DNA of 64,000 nucleotides from Pseudofabraea citricarpa (taxonomy: Eukaryota > Ascomycota > Leotiomycetes > Helotiales > Dermateaceae), in assembly GCA_029641185.1 (NCBI GenBank), contig JAPWGK010000037.1, forward strand, positions 158,219 to 222,218, written 5' to 3'. Positions 23,241 to 36,871 of the stretch are shown piece by piece. Within the stretch, counting starts at the first letter, position 1. Every line of letters begins with the position of its first letter. Position numbers and translations under genes: made by a program. The notes beneath the pieces are model-generated. The model did not search any database. It worked only from the letters and a program-made list of their open reading frames with translations, and was not told where the DNA came from.

Positions 23241-25666
23241 TTCAGCGGTTTATCCAGACGAAGGACCTGTATGATCATGAGATTTATCTGTTGAACAATC
23301 CTTTCTTTACGTGGATTCATATTAGGTATCTGATTTTTGGGATGTATACGCTTTAGAAAATACTAAGATGGTGGGAAATTGAAACATTTTATTTCTGAGA
23401 ATTAGCAGCGACAGTGAAATATTAGGATTTGCTCGCTTACTGTATCGAATAAAACGTGTTCACAACTCTCTCGCTTTTACCACCTGAATATACTAGGTTA
23501 ATAAACGGATAGGTACGTTATAGAGTTGCGTTACTTGCTTCATAATATCCGTAAAAATACTATATAGATACCTCAAGAATCTTATTTCAATCACAGTATA
23601 CGAGAAATACCTAGAAATATATTTGGAATTTCCCGTGCAAATAACCTGCCCAAATAACCAGTTACTACCACTGTGCGCAATGCGCTGACCCTACGCAATC
23701 CTATGAGCGGGTAGACAGGCGCTAACTTGTGCTCTGGTTGATAGTCCGCCACGTACCATATTGCCAGACTCATCTCAGCACCGAGTATCAGCCTTCTTCA
23801 TCGTCCAAAAATGTCTATATGAACATTGATATTAATCCCCAGTTTGTGATTTGCCAAATTAAGGGGACTTTTACGCATTTCCTCGAAGATGCCAAGCGCA
23901 AAGCTTGCTGGGCCTTGTCCACAAACATGCACCTTGCTCGCGCATCCTTCTTTGCTAAATCTCTCAATGGCGTCCACGACAATGGTTGGGGGTACTAAAG
24001 TTTTCATTTAATCTGCCTTCAGATCCTCGGCAAGTAGGCAATGAGTTTGTGAGTGACTTCCCATAGCACGTTATCAAGCTAGAATTTAATAAAATTAAAC
24101 TTAAACTGCTTTGTCTGGTGGCGATAAGCGGCCATGAATGTGACTTTCCACAGTACTACATGGGCATCCAAAAAGTAATCATTTTGTATATTTTTCGAAC
24201 TTTGTTGCTTCAAGACAGACGGTATTAGGGAAGGTCCCTTGAACGGTATTAAATCCAAATCAGGTGGCATTCTTGCACTGTAATCAAAGGTTTCGATATT
24301 CAACTTCAGTGTCTTTTCGGATTGTAGCCCATATAAATTTTGTAGTGTCCTCAACCAGTGCGCCAGTTTCTTCAGCGTTGCTATTCATGTTAGCAAAATG
24401 CTATGTGTTATATATTGATGGGTAATCACGAGTTTGTCACCAAAATAATTATCAACGAATGGTCTGTCTAAACTTTGGACGAAGTTACTGAAGTACGTAA
24501 GTCAGGGATATCGGAGTACATGATGTTTTTAAAATTTAAAATTTACACTCAGAAACAGAGTAAAGATAACAGTAGCCTCGGAACTTGAAAGAATTTTGCT
24601 TATCAAGTTGAGTCATCTTCCCCCGCCCCCAATATCATTTAAGTTAAATAGTAAAGAAATAAAAACTAATAATAGTAGAAACTCCTTAGCGGTTAAGGAC
24701 TTGAAAAGTATTGTAGAATATTTTGTTGTATTTGTATAGTAAATTGTGTGCGAAATAGGTAACCATCTTAGGATAGGGTTTTATGATTCTCCGCTCTAAG
24801 TTTCAAACTCCTAGTATAATCTATTTAACTTCAGAATAGGGCCCCACAACCTATACCCCATACTATAGGGCCGCCCCATAGGGGTTTTAGGCGAAAATAA
24901 CCCCACCTATAAAACCCTGTCATATAAACGCGATCTAGAAAATTTCGGTACTAACTTCGATATTAACTTCGAGTTTACCCTTTTAAGCTTTTTAAATACG
25001 AGAAATAAGATTTAAAGATAGTGTATTATTTGTTCGTTTATTTATAAGCTCTCGGGAAATTAAATCTTTTGTTTAACGCTTTCTAAAAAGAGAGATTCGT
25101 CAGTACGAAGTCGAATCTAAAGTCGAATCTAAAGTTAAAGTCAAATATAAAGTATACTAGTATAACTCTATTAATTAGTACAAATTCTATCGATTAATAT
25201 AAATTTATAGGTACCTATAGGCACCCGTCCTATAGGGTAGGTTTTTCCGAAGTCTGATTGGTCAATAGAAACCGGAGATACGAGAAGGAGACAGGAGATA
25301 GGTTACACACATTTCCTTCCTCCAGCCTAAATTATTATGTCATACGGTTATAACGTTCATCTTGTTACTATTTAGATATTAAAACAAAGGTCTAATTAAG
25401 GTTTTACCTACTTTGTGGTTATGCTGTTATACAACTCATTCGGATATATCGGCGATGTACCTTTTACCATATCGTCGGATATACTAGATATGTACAGGTA
25501 CTGCACCTCTGTCGGACTCACCGGAGATATGCTTTACTGTGGGTCTGGAACGGGAGATAAAATCACCGCAGCCTCTTTATTATAAATAGAAAGAGAACTG
25601 CCACTTCAACCTGGAGCTTGAGTATCCATTTGTGTACCTGATCAAAGCACAGATATTACGACAAGA
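23241..25666. other. Gene-poor AT-rich region with possible relics
   Basis: 2.4 kb without an intact gene. Two minus-strand frames at about 23798-24007 and 24079-24354 have somewhat protein-like composition (for example VVDAIERFSKEGC and DLDLIPFKGPSL), but I recognise no family and see no joining exons. They may be gene relics. About 24848-25255 is a distinct repeat remnant listed separately. Confidence 0.45.
24848..25255. repeat. Degenerate repeat remnant sharing end motifs with the AT-rich block
   Basis: A segment of about 400 bp bounded by C/G-rich patches rich in CCTATAGGG-type words on an AT-rich ground. GGTACCTATAGG (25210-25221) and CCTATAGGGTAGGTT (25229-25243) recur next to the start of the AT block (GGTACCTATAGG at 50273-50284, CCTATAGGGTAGGTT at 50277-50291). 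The two ends of the segment start with AACCTA in opposite orientation, hinting at weak terminal inverted repeats. The interior has no open frame. It looks like a short non-autonomous element or solo end, altered by C-to-T mutation. Confidence 0.5.
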
Positions 25667-27009
<1,343 letters not shown>

Positions 27010-27592
27010 AAAAAAAGTCCTCGATATAATCGCGGTATGGTAAACCCTTCTTCGAAGTAGGCCATTAGATATAAAGCGATTTTGAATAGTTTAAATGAAC
27101 CATTTCCACTCCAAAAACGGTAGTTATCAACAAGATATTATCGTGATTTTTAGTATACACTATAAGGACAGTCACCGATGCTTGCCTAATACTCTGGTGG
27201 TGAAGGTATACATGACATAAACCAGTCGGCTATTTGTCCGTTTCTCTAAAGATGGGCGCGAAGACGGGTCAGGTTCCAGGCAACTATTGAAACCCCTCAA
27301 TTCAAACAACCAGGGGATCTAAACAGATCAAAATGCCCCAATTCTAGGTATATGGAATCGCTCCAAACCCCCCTATGCTAAATATTCACTTGTGGGAGAG
27401 TGAGTGGAAGCCAACTTTTCAGAGATGAATTAGATTACTATTAAATTAATCAAGCCACACAATTGTCGACAATTACTTTCAATCTTTAAAGTAATATTCG
27501 CACTATGGAAATTTTGAATCCGAATCAATAATAAAAGCCTTGAATTTCTTCAAGTTTTACCAAAATAAAATACCCAGATTGATGAATATCTC
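27010..27592. other. Convergent intergenic region, no gene seen
   Basis: 583 bp between the 3' ends of the FAD monooxygenase (+) and the Ser/Thr-rich protein (-). It should hold both terminators. No repeat or RNA gene was recognised. Confidence 0.5.
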
Positions 27593-29674
27593 TCAGAAAT
27601 GGAAGAATACGAATCCGACCAAAATCATTATTACAATCCACAATGGGCCCACAGGAGCCAGCTTGTAACCAAGACCAGTGAATTGGATTATATTGGAGTT
27701 AGTTGGAGTTGGAGAGGGGCTTGAACCAACGTCAAAACTAGAAGCAGTAGGAGCTTCCGTGATTTCTGTTCTCGCAGTGGCTCCGATGGTGCTTAAAGTG
27801 TAAAAACCTGGGCCATTCCCGACTATCGTTGCAGTAGACCCTATGTTCAATGTGGCTACTTCGCTTATTATTTGTAGGCCCATTGAACCTGAAGTTGTCC
27901 TTACGACCGTTGTAACATATGAATTGCTGTCTAATGCAACCAACTCGCTAAATATCTGGAGACCAGCTGGACCTAATGTTGCTACCTCGCTTATTGTCTC
28001 GAGACCGGCGACATCTGAAGTTGTCCTCACTAATGTTGTGGTAAATGACGCAAAAATGAGCGAGCTCGCTTGAGTGCTCGCTTCAAGGCCCGAAGATCCG
28101 GAGATGGTTCTCACAATTGTTGCTGCCTCCCCAAGGCTTGGTTGATTCTCTGAAAACAGTGGGATGGATTGTGTTGCTAGGGGTACACTTGAATCCAATG
28201 GTCGGCTAACATCTATTGCTGAAGTCTCTGAAACGGGGAGAGAAGTTTGAATTGTTTGTACCGAGCTTGATACTGGTTGCTGGCTATTTTGAATTGCTTC
28301 TGGTTGCTCAGAAGTAGATGAAGATAAAGGATCTGAAAATTCTGTAGATCTCGGTGTTGCTACGGAGCTCAGTACTATTCGACTTGGGGAGTTTGGTGTT
28401 ATGGAAGAAGTGGTCGGTGGTAATGATTCTCTCGTAGTTATGCTTGGTGGTGCTATCAAGGCAGAAGATGAAGGCGCTGGTGATCCAATTATCTGTGCAT
28501 TCGCATATGATATTGAAACAGACGTCAAGGCTGTTACGCCGACTTTTAGTGTACCGACCCCGCCTCCATCATAACTGGTGCAAGCTGGAACGCTCAGATT
28601 TAAATGTGTTGCAATATCCGATGCAAATGTGTCTAGTCCGTATGCAATTGCGTTTGACATGTTGTAGGTTTCATCAAATGGAATAGTGGTAGTATAAGAG
28701 TATCCTGTGCTTGCAGGCAATCCTGGAAAAATGGTTGTATTTGTTGGATTCGGTGCATAGAAAGATCCAACACACTGGGTCATTGCAGTCCCAGTCAACG
28801 AGCTCTAAGAGTTTTCAGTGTTAGTATTTTAGGTTCAGGATTGAAATGCGCTGTAAATATGAGAATACATACATTTAGAAATTGCGTGCTAAGTAGATAT
28901 CTGGAAGTTCTCGTGGTCAGCTTTAGTTTCATATTGTGGAAATTTTCTGCGAACATACCCATTTTGTGTGCCATTCATAGTGACTTCGTTTGATTGTATT
29001 ATGGTAGTCCTTTGGCCCTCGCGTTAACCATTTGAGTGACAAATCAACACTGTGTTACTTACATTGGGCCATTACTTATACTATTAAGAGTAGTGTATTC
29101 CACGGCGCCACCATCCCGAAGAATCGCGTAGGAAGTGAAATTTACGCCATGCCCATTAAAAGTTGTATTAGGAGATTGCCGAGTTGTAGACCCGATAGTT
29201 GAACCGCTTTCTTCATCGACTGTATATACTATGGTAGCAATGTAGTCGGTATAGACTGTTGGCCACCAGACGGAGGCATGAACCTCGTACTAAGAAAACT
29301 TTAATTTAGTCGTTGGCATTTCTCAACCTGCAATACTAAATGAATTAAGTTGAAACGCTATGATGGAGGCAAAAGAAACAAAAGGTACAAGTCGATGATC
29401 ATGACCATTATTGCTCCGATAAGGGGGGATAGAAAGTAGTTTTAAGTATCTTACAAAGAATTGGCATCCACCACAATATATTGGTGCCGGGGTAATAGTT
29501 GCTAGGGATGTGGATGACGAGTTTGTATAAACAGGTTCTATAGAATATTTCAATCAGATTGATGCCAGGGAGACTCTTGAGCATCTATGGGCACTTACCT
29601 TGAAAGCAACAGGCTAAGGGAAGGCTTAGTAAAAGCCATACCACAGAAAATATATTAGGGACAGGAATCATCAT
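27593..29674 (-). CDS. Ser/Thr-rich secreted or cell-wall protein with internal repeats, possibly GPI-anchored
   Basis: Six exons join in frame: 29674-29599, 29537-29455, 29289-29063, 29009-28959, 28900-28873 and 28804-27593, giving 558 residues. Exon 5 has only 28 nt. The first exon codes a signal peptide (MMIPVPNIFSVVWLLLSLPL). The N-terminal domain has several Cys (YCGGC, TQCVGSF, PACTSYDGG) and many N-glycosylation sequons. From about residue 280 the chain is a Ser/Thr/Pro-rich stalk with imperfect tandem units around VVRTTSGSMGLQIISEVATL. The C-terminus is hydrophobic (GPLWIVIMILVGFVFFHF), as in a GPI signal or a TM helix. No enzymatic family was recognised. A surface adhesin, sensor or structural wall protein is likely. 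Confidence 0.8.
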
Positions 29675-30655
29675 GAATATCTAAAACTACATGAAAAGGT
29701 GGTTTCAATGCTCCAAAACTGTTTCTCAAGGGAAAAGCTCGGAGATCTATGGTTCATTGCGGGTACAACGCGGCTCTATATAATGATTCATATCTTGTGA
29801 TAAAAGGCAAGCATAGAGGTCCATCTATTCCCTAGATTCATGAGGCTCTACATGGCTTGAATCTGTAATTAGCAATTTTCTCAGCCCTCCATGCAGACTA
29901 TTATTGAATTTCGCCCGGCGTGCCCACATTAGGTCCCCTTAGCAGATAGCTGGTGGTGGAGGGTTTCTATCGGCAAATGATACACTGCTGAACAGCATAC
30001 TCAAAAGCGAACTAAACATCTAGTGTTAAATGCGCTGTCGAAATCCTTATCTAAACCAATTGGAATCTTAGTACAGATGCAGTGTTTTGTAGTAAGCATG
30101 CGCTTTTAAGTCAGATTGCGGCCTTGGCCGCGAGTAAGGCTATGCCGTTGCAGAGCAGAAATGTTACGTTTCATCAGCATTCTACCCAAAACGCGCCTGA
30201 GACTTAGTGTGGAAGAGAACAGCTAAGATGCATGTCCTCTTTTGAGGCGTCGGTCTAGACGAGCGTGGCACCACACGGGATGAGAATTCTCTGTTTTGCA
30301 ACGAATAAGCGAGCATCGCCCCCATCCACACTAACAAGAAGTTGTAATGGTGTGCCACGCGCAACTATAGCTGCCTAAATTTGGAAACTTTCTCAAATGC
30401 CAAGTAACATTTCAGCCTCAGTTTGCAATAGCGCACCGATCATCCGAGTGCATTTTCAATTTTGAATAGCGGCGGAATTCGGGCGCAGCTTTCCCAAGTT
30501 GCTTCCGACATCAGAAATCTAGGTAGTTTTGTTCAATGCTGCACAGTTGATACTGGATTTTAGAATATCAACTTACATGTAACCGTTCTCAGTTGGAATC
30601 TACTGTTATTACGCACACGAATATTGTAATAACCCAACTTTAAAGTAATTTTTCC
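29675..30655. promoter_or_regulatory. Divergent intergenic region upstream of two surface-protein genes
   Basis: 981 bp between the divergent starts of the Ser/Thr-rich protein and the pepsin-like protein. I looked for a missing signal-peptide exon for the latter and did not find a convincing one. Confidence 0.45.
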
Positions 30656-32459
30656 ATGATGTCACTTCAGCCTCGTGTAACTACCAGGCCAGCGCCGATA
30701 ACATTTGCACCTAGCCAGGCATTTGAAGGGAACGATGGTCCTTGGTCTACATTTGTTATTCGTATTGGAACACCGGAACAAGTTTTCCATATTCACATTT
30801 CTACTATTGGGCAAGAAACTTGGGTTCCAGTGCCTGAAGGATGTTTAACCACAGACCCAAGCAATTGCGGGGCGTTAAGAGGAGTAATGCCTTTTCGAAA
30901 TCAACCAAGCGATGGATTCCAGGTCAGTGCGGTAAGACTTCACCTAAATTCACCTTCACCCGTGCAATCAGAAAGATGCTAAATTGTTAATGAAGTCTTC
31001 GACTTGGGTTCCTATTAATTTGTTTGAATTGGGCTTAGATAGCAACTTGAATTATACTGGGAATGGACAGTATGGATTTGAAACAATTGGACTCCAACTT
31101 CCGCAAAGTGGCGGCGTTTCTCTACAACATCAAATTATTGCAGGTAGGAATTATATCCTAGATAATAAGAGATGCAGTGTAAACTGATTCTTAAACAAAT
31201 TAGGTATAGCAACGAAAGACTTTTACCTTGGTGTCTTCGGACTTGGCCCCAAGCCAACTAACTTTACGAACTTTGATTCTCCACAACCAAGCTTTTTATG
31301 GTCATTAAAAAACCAGAGTATGATCCCCAGTATGTCATGGGGATATACAGCAGGTGCTGCTTATCGGCTCAAGAAAGTCCCTGGAAGCTTAACGATTGGA
31401 GGATATGATGCTTCTCGGTTTTCTCCAAACAGTATGAATTTCACATTTAGCTCTGACGACTCGAGGCTTTTGACTGTGGGTCTCCAAGCCATTCAAGCAA
31501 CAAACACGTTCCAGGGAGTCGTGTCTCTGCTTCCTTCAGGAATACTCACTTTGATTGACTCTACAGTCCCTGAGATTGTAAGTTGTTAAGTCTTGAAAGT
31601 AATGATTACTACTCGCTCTGAAGCTGACTTGTGAGCCTTATAGTGGCTACCTACGGCTGCCTGCGCCATATTTGAGACAGCATTTGGATTAAACTATGAT
31701 CCACAGACAGATCGGTATCTTGTCAATGATACTACCCACGCGAATTTGACAGCCATGAATCCAGTCATCGCTTTTACTCTTGGAAACACAAGAGATGGCG
31801 GAGAGACTACAATCATTGATTTACCATATGCATCGTTTGCCCTTCAGGCTGATTATCCGATCTATCCAAATGCCACAAGATATTTTCCAATCAGAAGAGC
31901 AGCCAATGACTCGCAATATACGTTAGGCCGAACATTTTTGCAAGAAGCGTATAGTTATTTCTTGTCTAATCCAGGTCTTGCAATTACTGACTGCTATCTT
32001 AGATACGTGGTAGCTGACTACGAACGATCAAATTTTTCGGTCTCTCAATGTCTTTTCCTAGAAAACAACGAAGAAAAGATTATCCCGATACAGTCCACAT
32101 CGGAAGAAAGCCACAAGGCTGGTTTGAGCCGCAATGCTCTAATAGCAATCGTGGTAACCTCTGTTGTCTTGTTGATGATTGTAATGACATGCATATTCAT
32201 CTTCTTTCGAGTAAAGAAGAACAAACTCCGCAAATCTGAGAGGGGAGTCAATGAAAGCTCCGTAGCAGAGAAACATGAAAGTGGAATCTCTGAGTTAGTA
32301 GGTAAAGAGATGAGGCACGAGCTTATTGGTGTGGAAAGTCAAATAGCACGAAAACATGCAAGCGATGTTTCCGAATTAGTGGCTGAAGAGACGAGGCACG
32401 AGCTTTCCACTTTGGAAAGCCCAGTTGAGTTGCAAGGCTCGCCTGTTATTAATGGGTGA
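30656..32459 (+). CDS. Pepsin-like (A1 fold) membrane protein lacking the first catalytic Asp
   Basis: Exons 30656-30931, 30996-31143, 31204-31577 and 31644-32459 give 537 residues. The fold is that of family A1: GPWSTFVIRIGTP, a beta-rich N-lobe and LTIGGYDASRF. The DTG motif of the first lobe is replaced by ISTIGQETWVP, so the first catalytic Asp is missing. The second site reads LIDSTVPEIWLP. The protein is therefore probably non-proteolytic. A TM helix (ALIAIVVTSVVLLMIVMTCI) is followed by a cytoplasmic tail with two copies of a unit: SELVGKEMRHEL and SELVAEETRHEL. This suggests a surface receptor or sensor. No signal peptide is visible at the chosen ATG, so an upstream exon may be missing. 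Confidence 0.85.
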
Positions 32460-34237
32460 TAACGAATCTTGATATTATAGAAATATGCATATTTCTAAAT
32501 CAAAACATTTTCAAAACAACTTGTTTCATTGTGGGAGAATATGTTGAACTTCTACTATGAAGTATAAGGGTTGAACTACAATGCAATTCCATGGATTAGA
32601 GAGTATAAAGTATCATCTATCGTCGGCTACATCAATACTCCACTTGACCCCTCGCCAGAGGGTCAGTAAGATTCTCAATCCGGAGCAATTTAAACAAGAT
32701 TCTGCCAGTCGCAGTCCCTCTGAAACTGCAGGATCAATCATTCCTGCAACAATCTAACCCCCGTGTGCTCCAGCAAGGTTCAAAGGAAGCCAGGTATTCA
32801 AAAACGTTATTATTCTAGTGCGTTTAACTAGAAGGTTCAAATAGCTTGCCTGTCAGTATATTCTACAACATCGGCTATAGCTGGGAATCCAGTGGCGTTT
32901 GTTCCAAAATCCGTATAGATAGAGAACAAACTGATGACTATGACACCTGCAAGCTGCAGCTGACATACGACGATTGGCGGTATCAGCAGTCCTTGGTGAG
33001 AAATCACCTCGCAAAAAAGTGCAAGAAATATATATTCAGCACTATCCTAACTAAAATCAGCATTGCTTTTTGTCCCATTGTCTGCTTAGAAGTTACGCTC
33101 TGAACATGATCCTTATCCCCGATTTCTACTCCGACTGCTATCCGATTTCGAGCTTCGAAAGCCCTCAGTAGTGGCATCAAATAGTTCACAGGACTTCAAC
33201 TACTTTTCCAAGAGTTAGTTTTTACATTATCTCTTGCTATGAAGTTCTTTGATGTCCTTGCCTTCCCGTCCCTCTAGCCATATGGATTTTGTCGCTATTT
33301 TATCGCCTGTGGTTTACTTCAACCTATTTTCTGACTCAGCATCATCGAGTTTAATTAGCTTCTAGTCCGCATAATTAAATAAAACAACTGGACAAACGTA
33401 TAAAAGTAAGAGAATGTAAGCGATCCCGATAACTATTTTACATTTAAGAAATTGGGTATCTGAATTTTGCTATGCATTTGGAATACAGAGAGCTCATTCA
33501 AAACACGACGGAAGGTAATGTTACGAAGTCATAATTTCTCACAGAGGAAATGGAGATTTCCTAAAAACACACAATCATTATGCCTTTCTTGACCTCAATT
33601 TCTTCTAGTATCAACCGACTCCTAGTTACCTACCGCGGGTTAATATTCTTGCCATTAATCAATCTCCCTCATCGTTATACTCAAGCTTTACATTTAACCC
33701 CTTCAACTTTCAAATACGAAATCCCTTCCCACAATTTTCCGAGCACCAAATAAGAAAAGACCATCCGGGGATATGGACCGGGTAAATAGGCCGGGGTGCG
33801 ATTCCCCATTACCCCACACGGTAGATTTGAGAAGAGAAAAAAGCTTAATTGGGATGTGAAAGGCAAAGCAGGCCGGCTAATCTACCACTCACTGACCAAC
33901 GGTGGAGATGATGAAAATTCTGCAAATGCTCCCTTTCGACTTATGACGCTTACATTGACGTTTGTGTGTCATTACGTTGATGCTTTGTTGTCGAGAGGGA
34001 TCAAGGTTTGACGTCTCTTTTGGTGAACATTGACGGGTGGGCAACACACCTCGCTTATTCGCGTCCCGCCCTCCGGGTAAATGGTAAATGGTGACATGCA
34101 ATAGACAAGTACTAATGCAATTTAAGGGAGGTCAGGGAATCGGAAAAGAAGGGGGAGGAAAAGGAAGAACATTAAAGCCCGGACGCGCATCTGCAATCAT
34201 CTCAGCGAAGGCTATCCAGACCACTGCAACATCAATC
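32460..34237. other. Long intergenic region, no gene seen
   Basis: 1.78 kb between the pepsin-like and carboxylesterase genes, both on the plus strand. Small frames occur (for example 32846-33103) but have no domain, good start context or exon partners. It should contain the terminator of the first gene and the promoter of the second. Confidence 0.5.
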
Positions 34238-36368
34238 ATGTCTTTCGGTTATCTGATTCCCCTGCTCGTATTTTGGTTCGTTCTCGTGTCGGCTGCAACT
34301 ACCACTCCACAAGCATCCAATACCAAAACTTCACTTACGCTACTCTACCAGAACAATCTCAATGCTACGGATGACGTCAACCATGCCGGATTTATTCTTC
34401 TGGACGCGCTCACTCAGAAAGATGGTGCGAGTGCATGTGCAGCGATTGGCGAGTCTTTGCTTCCGACTTCGACAGTCCAAGCACACAAGAGCGATTTTAT
34501 CCAATCTCTCTCATATGTAGCTTTTGCAGGGAGAGCAGCACCATTTCAATTGTACTATATCAAGAATGGAGTAGTTGCGGTAGTGGAAACGATTGGCGAG
34601 TTGAGCTTCCCTTCCGTTCCGTTGGGAAATCTCAAATTGCCTGTTCTCTGTACACAGTCGAGCAACCAAAGCCAACCAGGAACCTCTATCGCTACGCCTT
34701 CGAACCAATTGAGTATAGAGTCAAGCGGAAACACGTATGTTGGTTATAGGAGCCAGAAGTCTTTTCGTTTTTCTGGCATTCCTTATGCGGATCCACCTCA
34801 GCGATTTGTCTACTCGACTCCATACTCACTTACGGGACAGACTATCAATGCCACAGCATATGGTCCACAGTGCGCTCAATCCGGATCCGAGAGTGAAAAC
34901 TGCCTGTTCCTCAACATTCAGACACCGTATCTTCCGAAGAAAGGGACTAGCAAGAATCTGCGACCGGTCATGTTCTGGATTCATGGCGGTGGATTTACAG
35001 GAGGAACAGGAGCCGACCCAGGAAGTGATGGAGGGAATCTCGCTTCGAGAGAAGATATTGTTGTCGTGACGATGAACTATAGACTTTCAACCCTCGGCTT
35101 CCTCGCCATTCCTGGGACGAATATTACTGGAAACTATGGAATTGCCGATCAGATCAATGCTTTGGACGTCAGTGTCTCAGTTGGCAATTAATATATGCGT
35201 GCTGACCAATTTCTAGTGGACAGTGAAAAACATCGCCTCTTTTGGTGGTGACCCCAAACAAATCACAATTATTGGCGAATCGGCCGGTGCGGGATCAGTA
35301 AGAACACTGCTTGGTTCTCCACCAGCTATCGGAAAGTATCAAGGTGCAATAGCGATGTCGAATCTCGGAGGTGGTGTAGGACTCGGGCTGGGTGGTGATT
35401 ACGCGACCACTTATAGCTCCTATTACTCCATCGAGGAATCGTATGCCACGGCAGGACAAAACATTTTCGCTGCAGCCAACTGTACTCAAGCGACATTACA
35501 AGCACAGATTGATTGCCTCAAGCAGGTTCCAGCCTTGACTGTCGTTAAGTTACCGACAGTCGCTCGTTAAGTTGTCCAGGATGGAAAATATGTAAACACG
35601 GAGGAACTCGACCTCGTAAATCGTAATGGGAGTACGGCGCATGTTCCGGTCATATTTGGTGTGACTGCCAATGACGGTGCTTCGTTCTCAACCTATCCTA
35701 AGACACCTGTAACAAGCGAGGTGGCAGGAATCCAAGCTTCACTTGGTATCTCTCCGTCTTATGCCCAAAGCATCATCGATAGTGGGCTATTTCCGTATTA
35801 TGACACAGGCAACATCACGTTAGACTCATTCAACGTCTCACAGCGTGTTGCTACTGATATCCAGTTCCGCTGTATAGACCAAGCGACCGTCTATGCTGCG
35901 TCTCAATCGGGTGCGTTTCCAGTCTCTTATTTCTACCAGATGGATCGCACCATTTCCGGCTACGATCCAAATAACCTCGGTGGACCACCCGTAACACCTG
36001 GATACCCAAACGGGAACCCAAATCTGCCATATTTCAGATTACATGGTGCTGATATGCCCTGGGTTTTTGGAAACCTTGGCACACTGAGAGATTCCAACGA
36101 TCTCTACTCGATCCAATTGACAACAGCATATTTCGGAGCCTTTGTCAAGTCAGGCAATCCGAATCCATCTCAGAACTATCTTAGGTCTAGAGGATACACG
36201 ACAGCTTTGAAAGCTATCCAAGAGACTGGGATATGGAATCCAGTTGCGAGCGCTAAAGGACCGATCCGCAAGCTGAATTACCCTGCTGTGCAAAGTGATT
36301 TTGTAGACTTGGCACAATGTGCTTGGCTGAACTACCCGATTTCTTATTATCTTGACGGCGGTATATAA
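34238..36368 (+). pseudogene. Type-B carboxylesterase/lipase with in-frame nonsense codon
   Basis: Exon 1 (34238-35167) and exon 2 (35217-36368) together code 693 positions of a secreted carboxylesterase. A TAA at 35568-35570 (codon 428) interrupts an otherwise continuous frame. There is a signal peptide (LVFWFVLVSA), an N-terminal extension of about 140 residues, FWIHGGGFTGG as oxyanion hole, nucleophile elbow GESAGAGS (Ser about 332), acid region TANDGA (about 463) and His in RLHGAD (about 586). A product stopped at 427 would lack the acid and His and should be inactive. The stop could come from CAA by one C-to-T change. A 39-nt stretch from GTCGTT to CCAG (35541-35579) could in principle be spliced out in frame, but it removes residues I expect in the family. 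Downstream sequence shows no other damage, so inactivation looks recent. Confidence 0.8.
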
Positions 36369-36871
36369 ATTCAATTAGTAGAAAATCCAAGCTACATATT
36401 TTGCATGGTGCGTATGTGCCTTACTGCATACAGTTGTCGTTTGCTTTGCATGATTTTGTCTTCTCGGTAACATCCCAGTAGAAGCTTAGTGTTCAACCGT
36501 GACATGACAGGGGGGGAAAGAGCAAAAATGCTGTTAAACACCCATCGTTATACTGCTTAAGAGGTGTTATAATATAATATACCATCCCCACTATTGAACA
36601 TCAGATGACAGCGGGGTCCGGGGAGGTTAAATTGGGGAAATGAAGACAAGGTCGCGAAGCTAATCTCGTACCTGCATATTGTAATTTAGCCGAAGAAAGC
36701 TTCATTATTTCCCCCTCTCGTCTTTCGGTACTCAGGCTAGCCATGCGGGTATGCCGGATAGGTGGGAAAGGCAAAATTGTGTATGGGGGCATAAGAATTG
36801 CGTGCTCCCCCTCGAAAAAGAAAATTTGGTTTGCGACAGTCTTGAGAGCACTAAGACTTTTCTTTTTCGCG
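36369..36871. other. Intergenic region between two plus-strand esterase genes
   Basis: 503 bp holding the terminator of the carboxylesterase and the promoter of the SGNH hydrolase. Short frames on the minus strand overlap the next gene and are shadows. Confidence 0.45.

Noticed and set aside
24079..24354. 91-codon minus-strand frame with protein-like composition
   Set aside because: No recognised family and no splice partners; kept only as a possible relic within the region entry.
33780..33815. T-loop-like GGTGCGATTCCCC
   Set aside because: The sequence upstream does not fold into the rest of a tRNA.
35568..35570. Programmed stop-codon readthrough
   Set aside because: The context is TAA followed by GTT, not the TGA-CTA type known for efficient readthrough in fungi.
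35541..35579. 39-nt in-frame intron that would remove the carboxylesterase stop
   Set aside because: The donor GTCGTT is weak, the length is short, and it would remove residues expected in the family. Left as an alternative to test.
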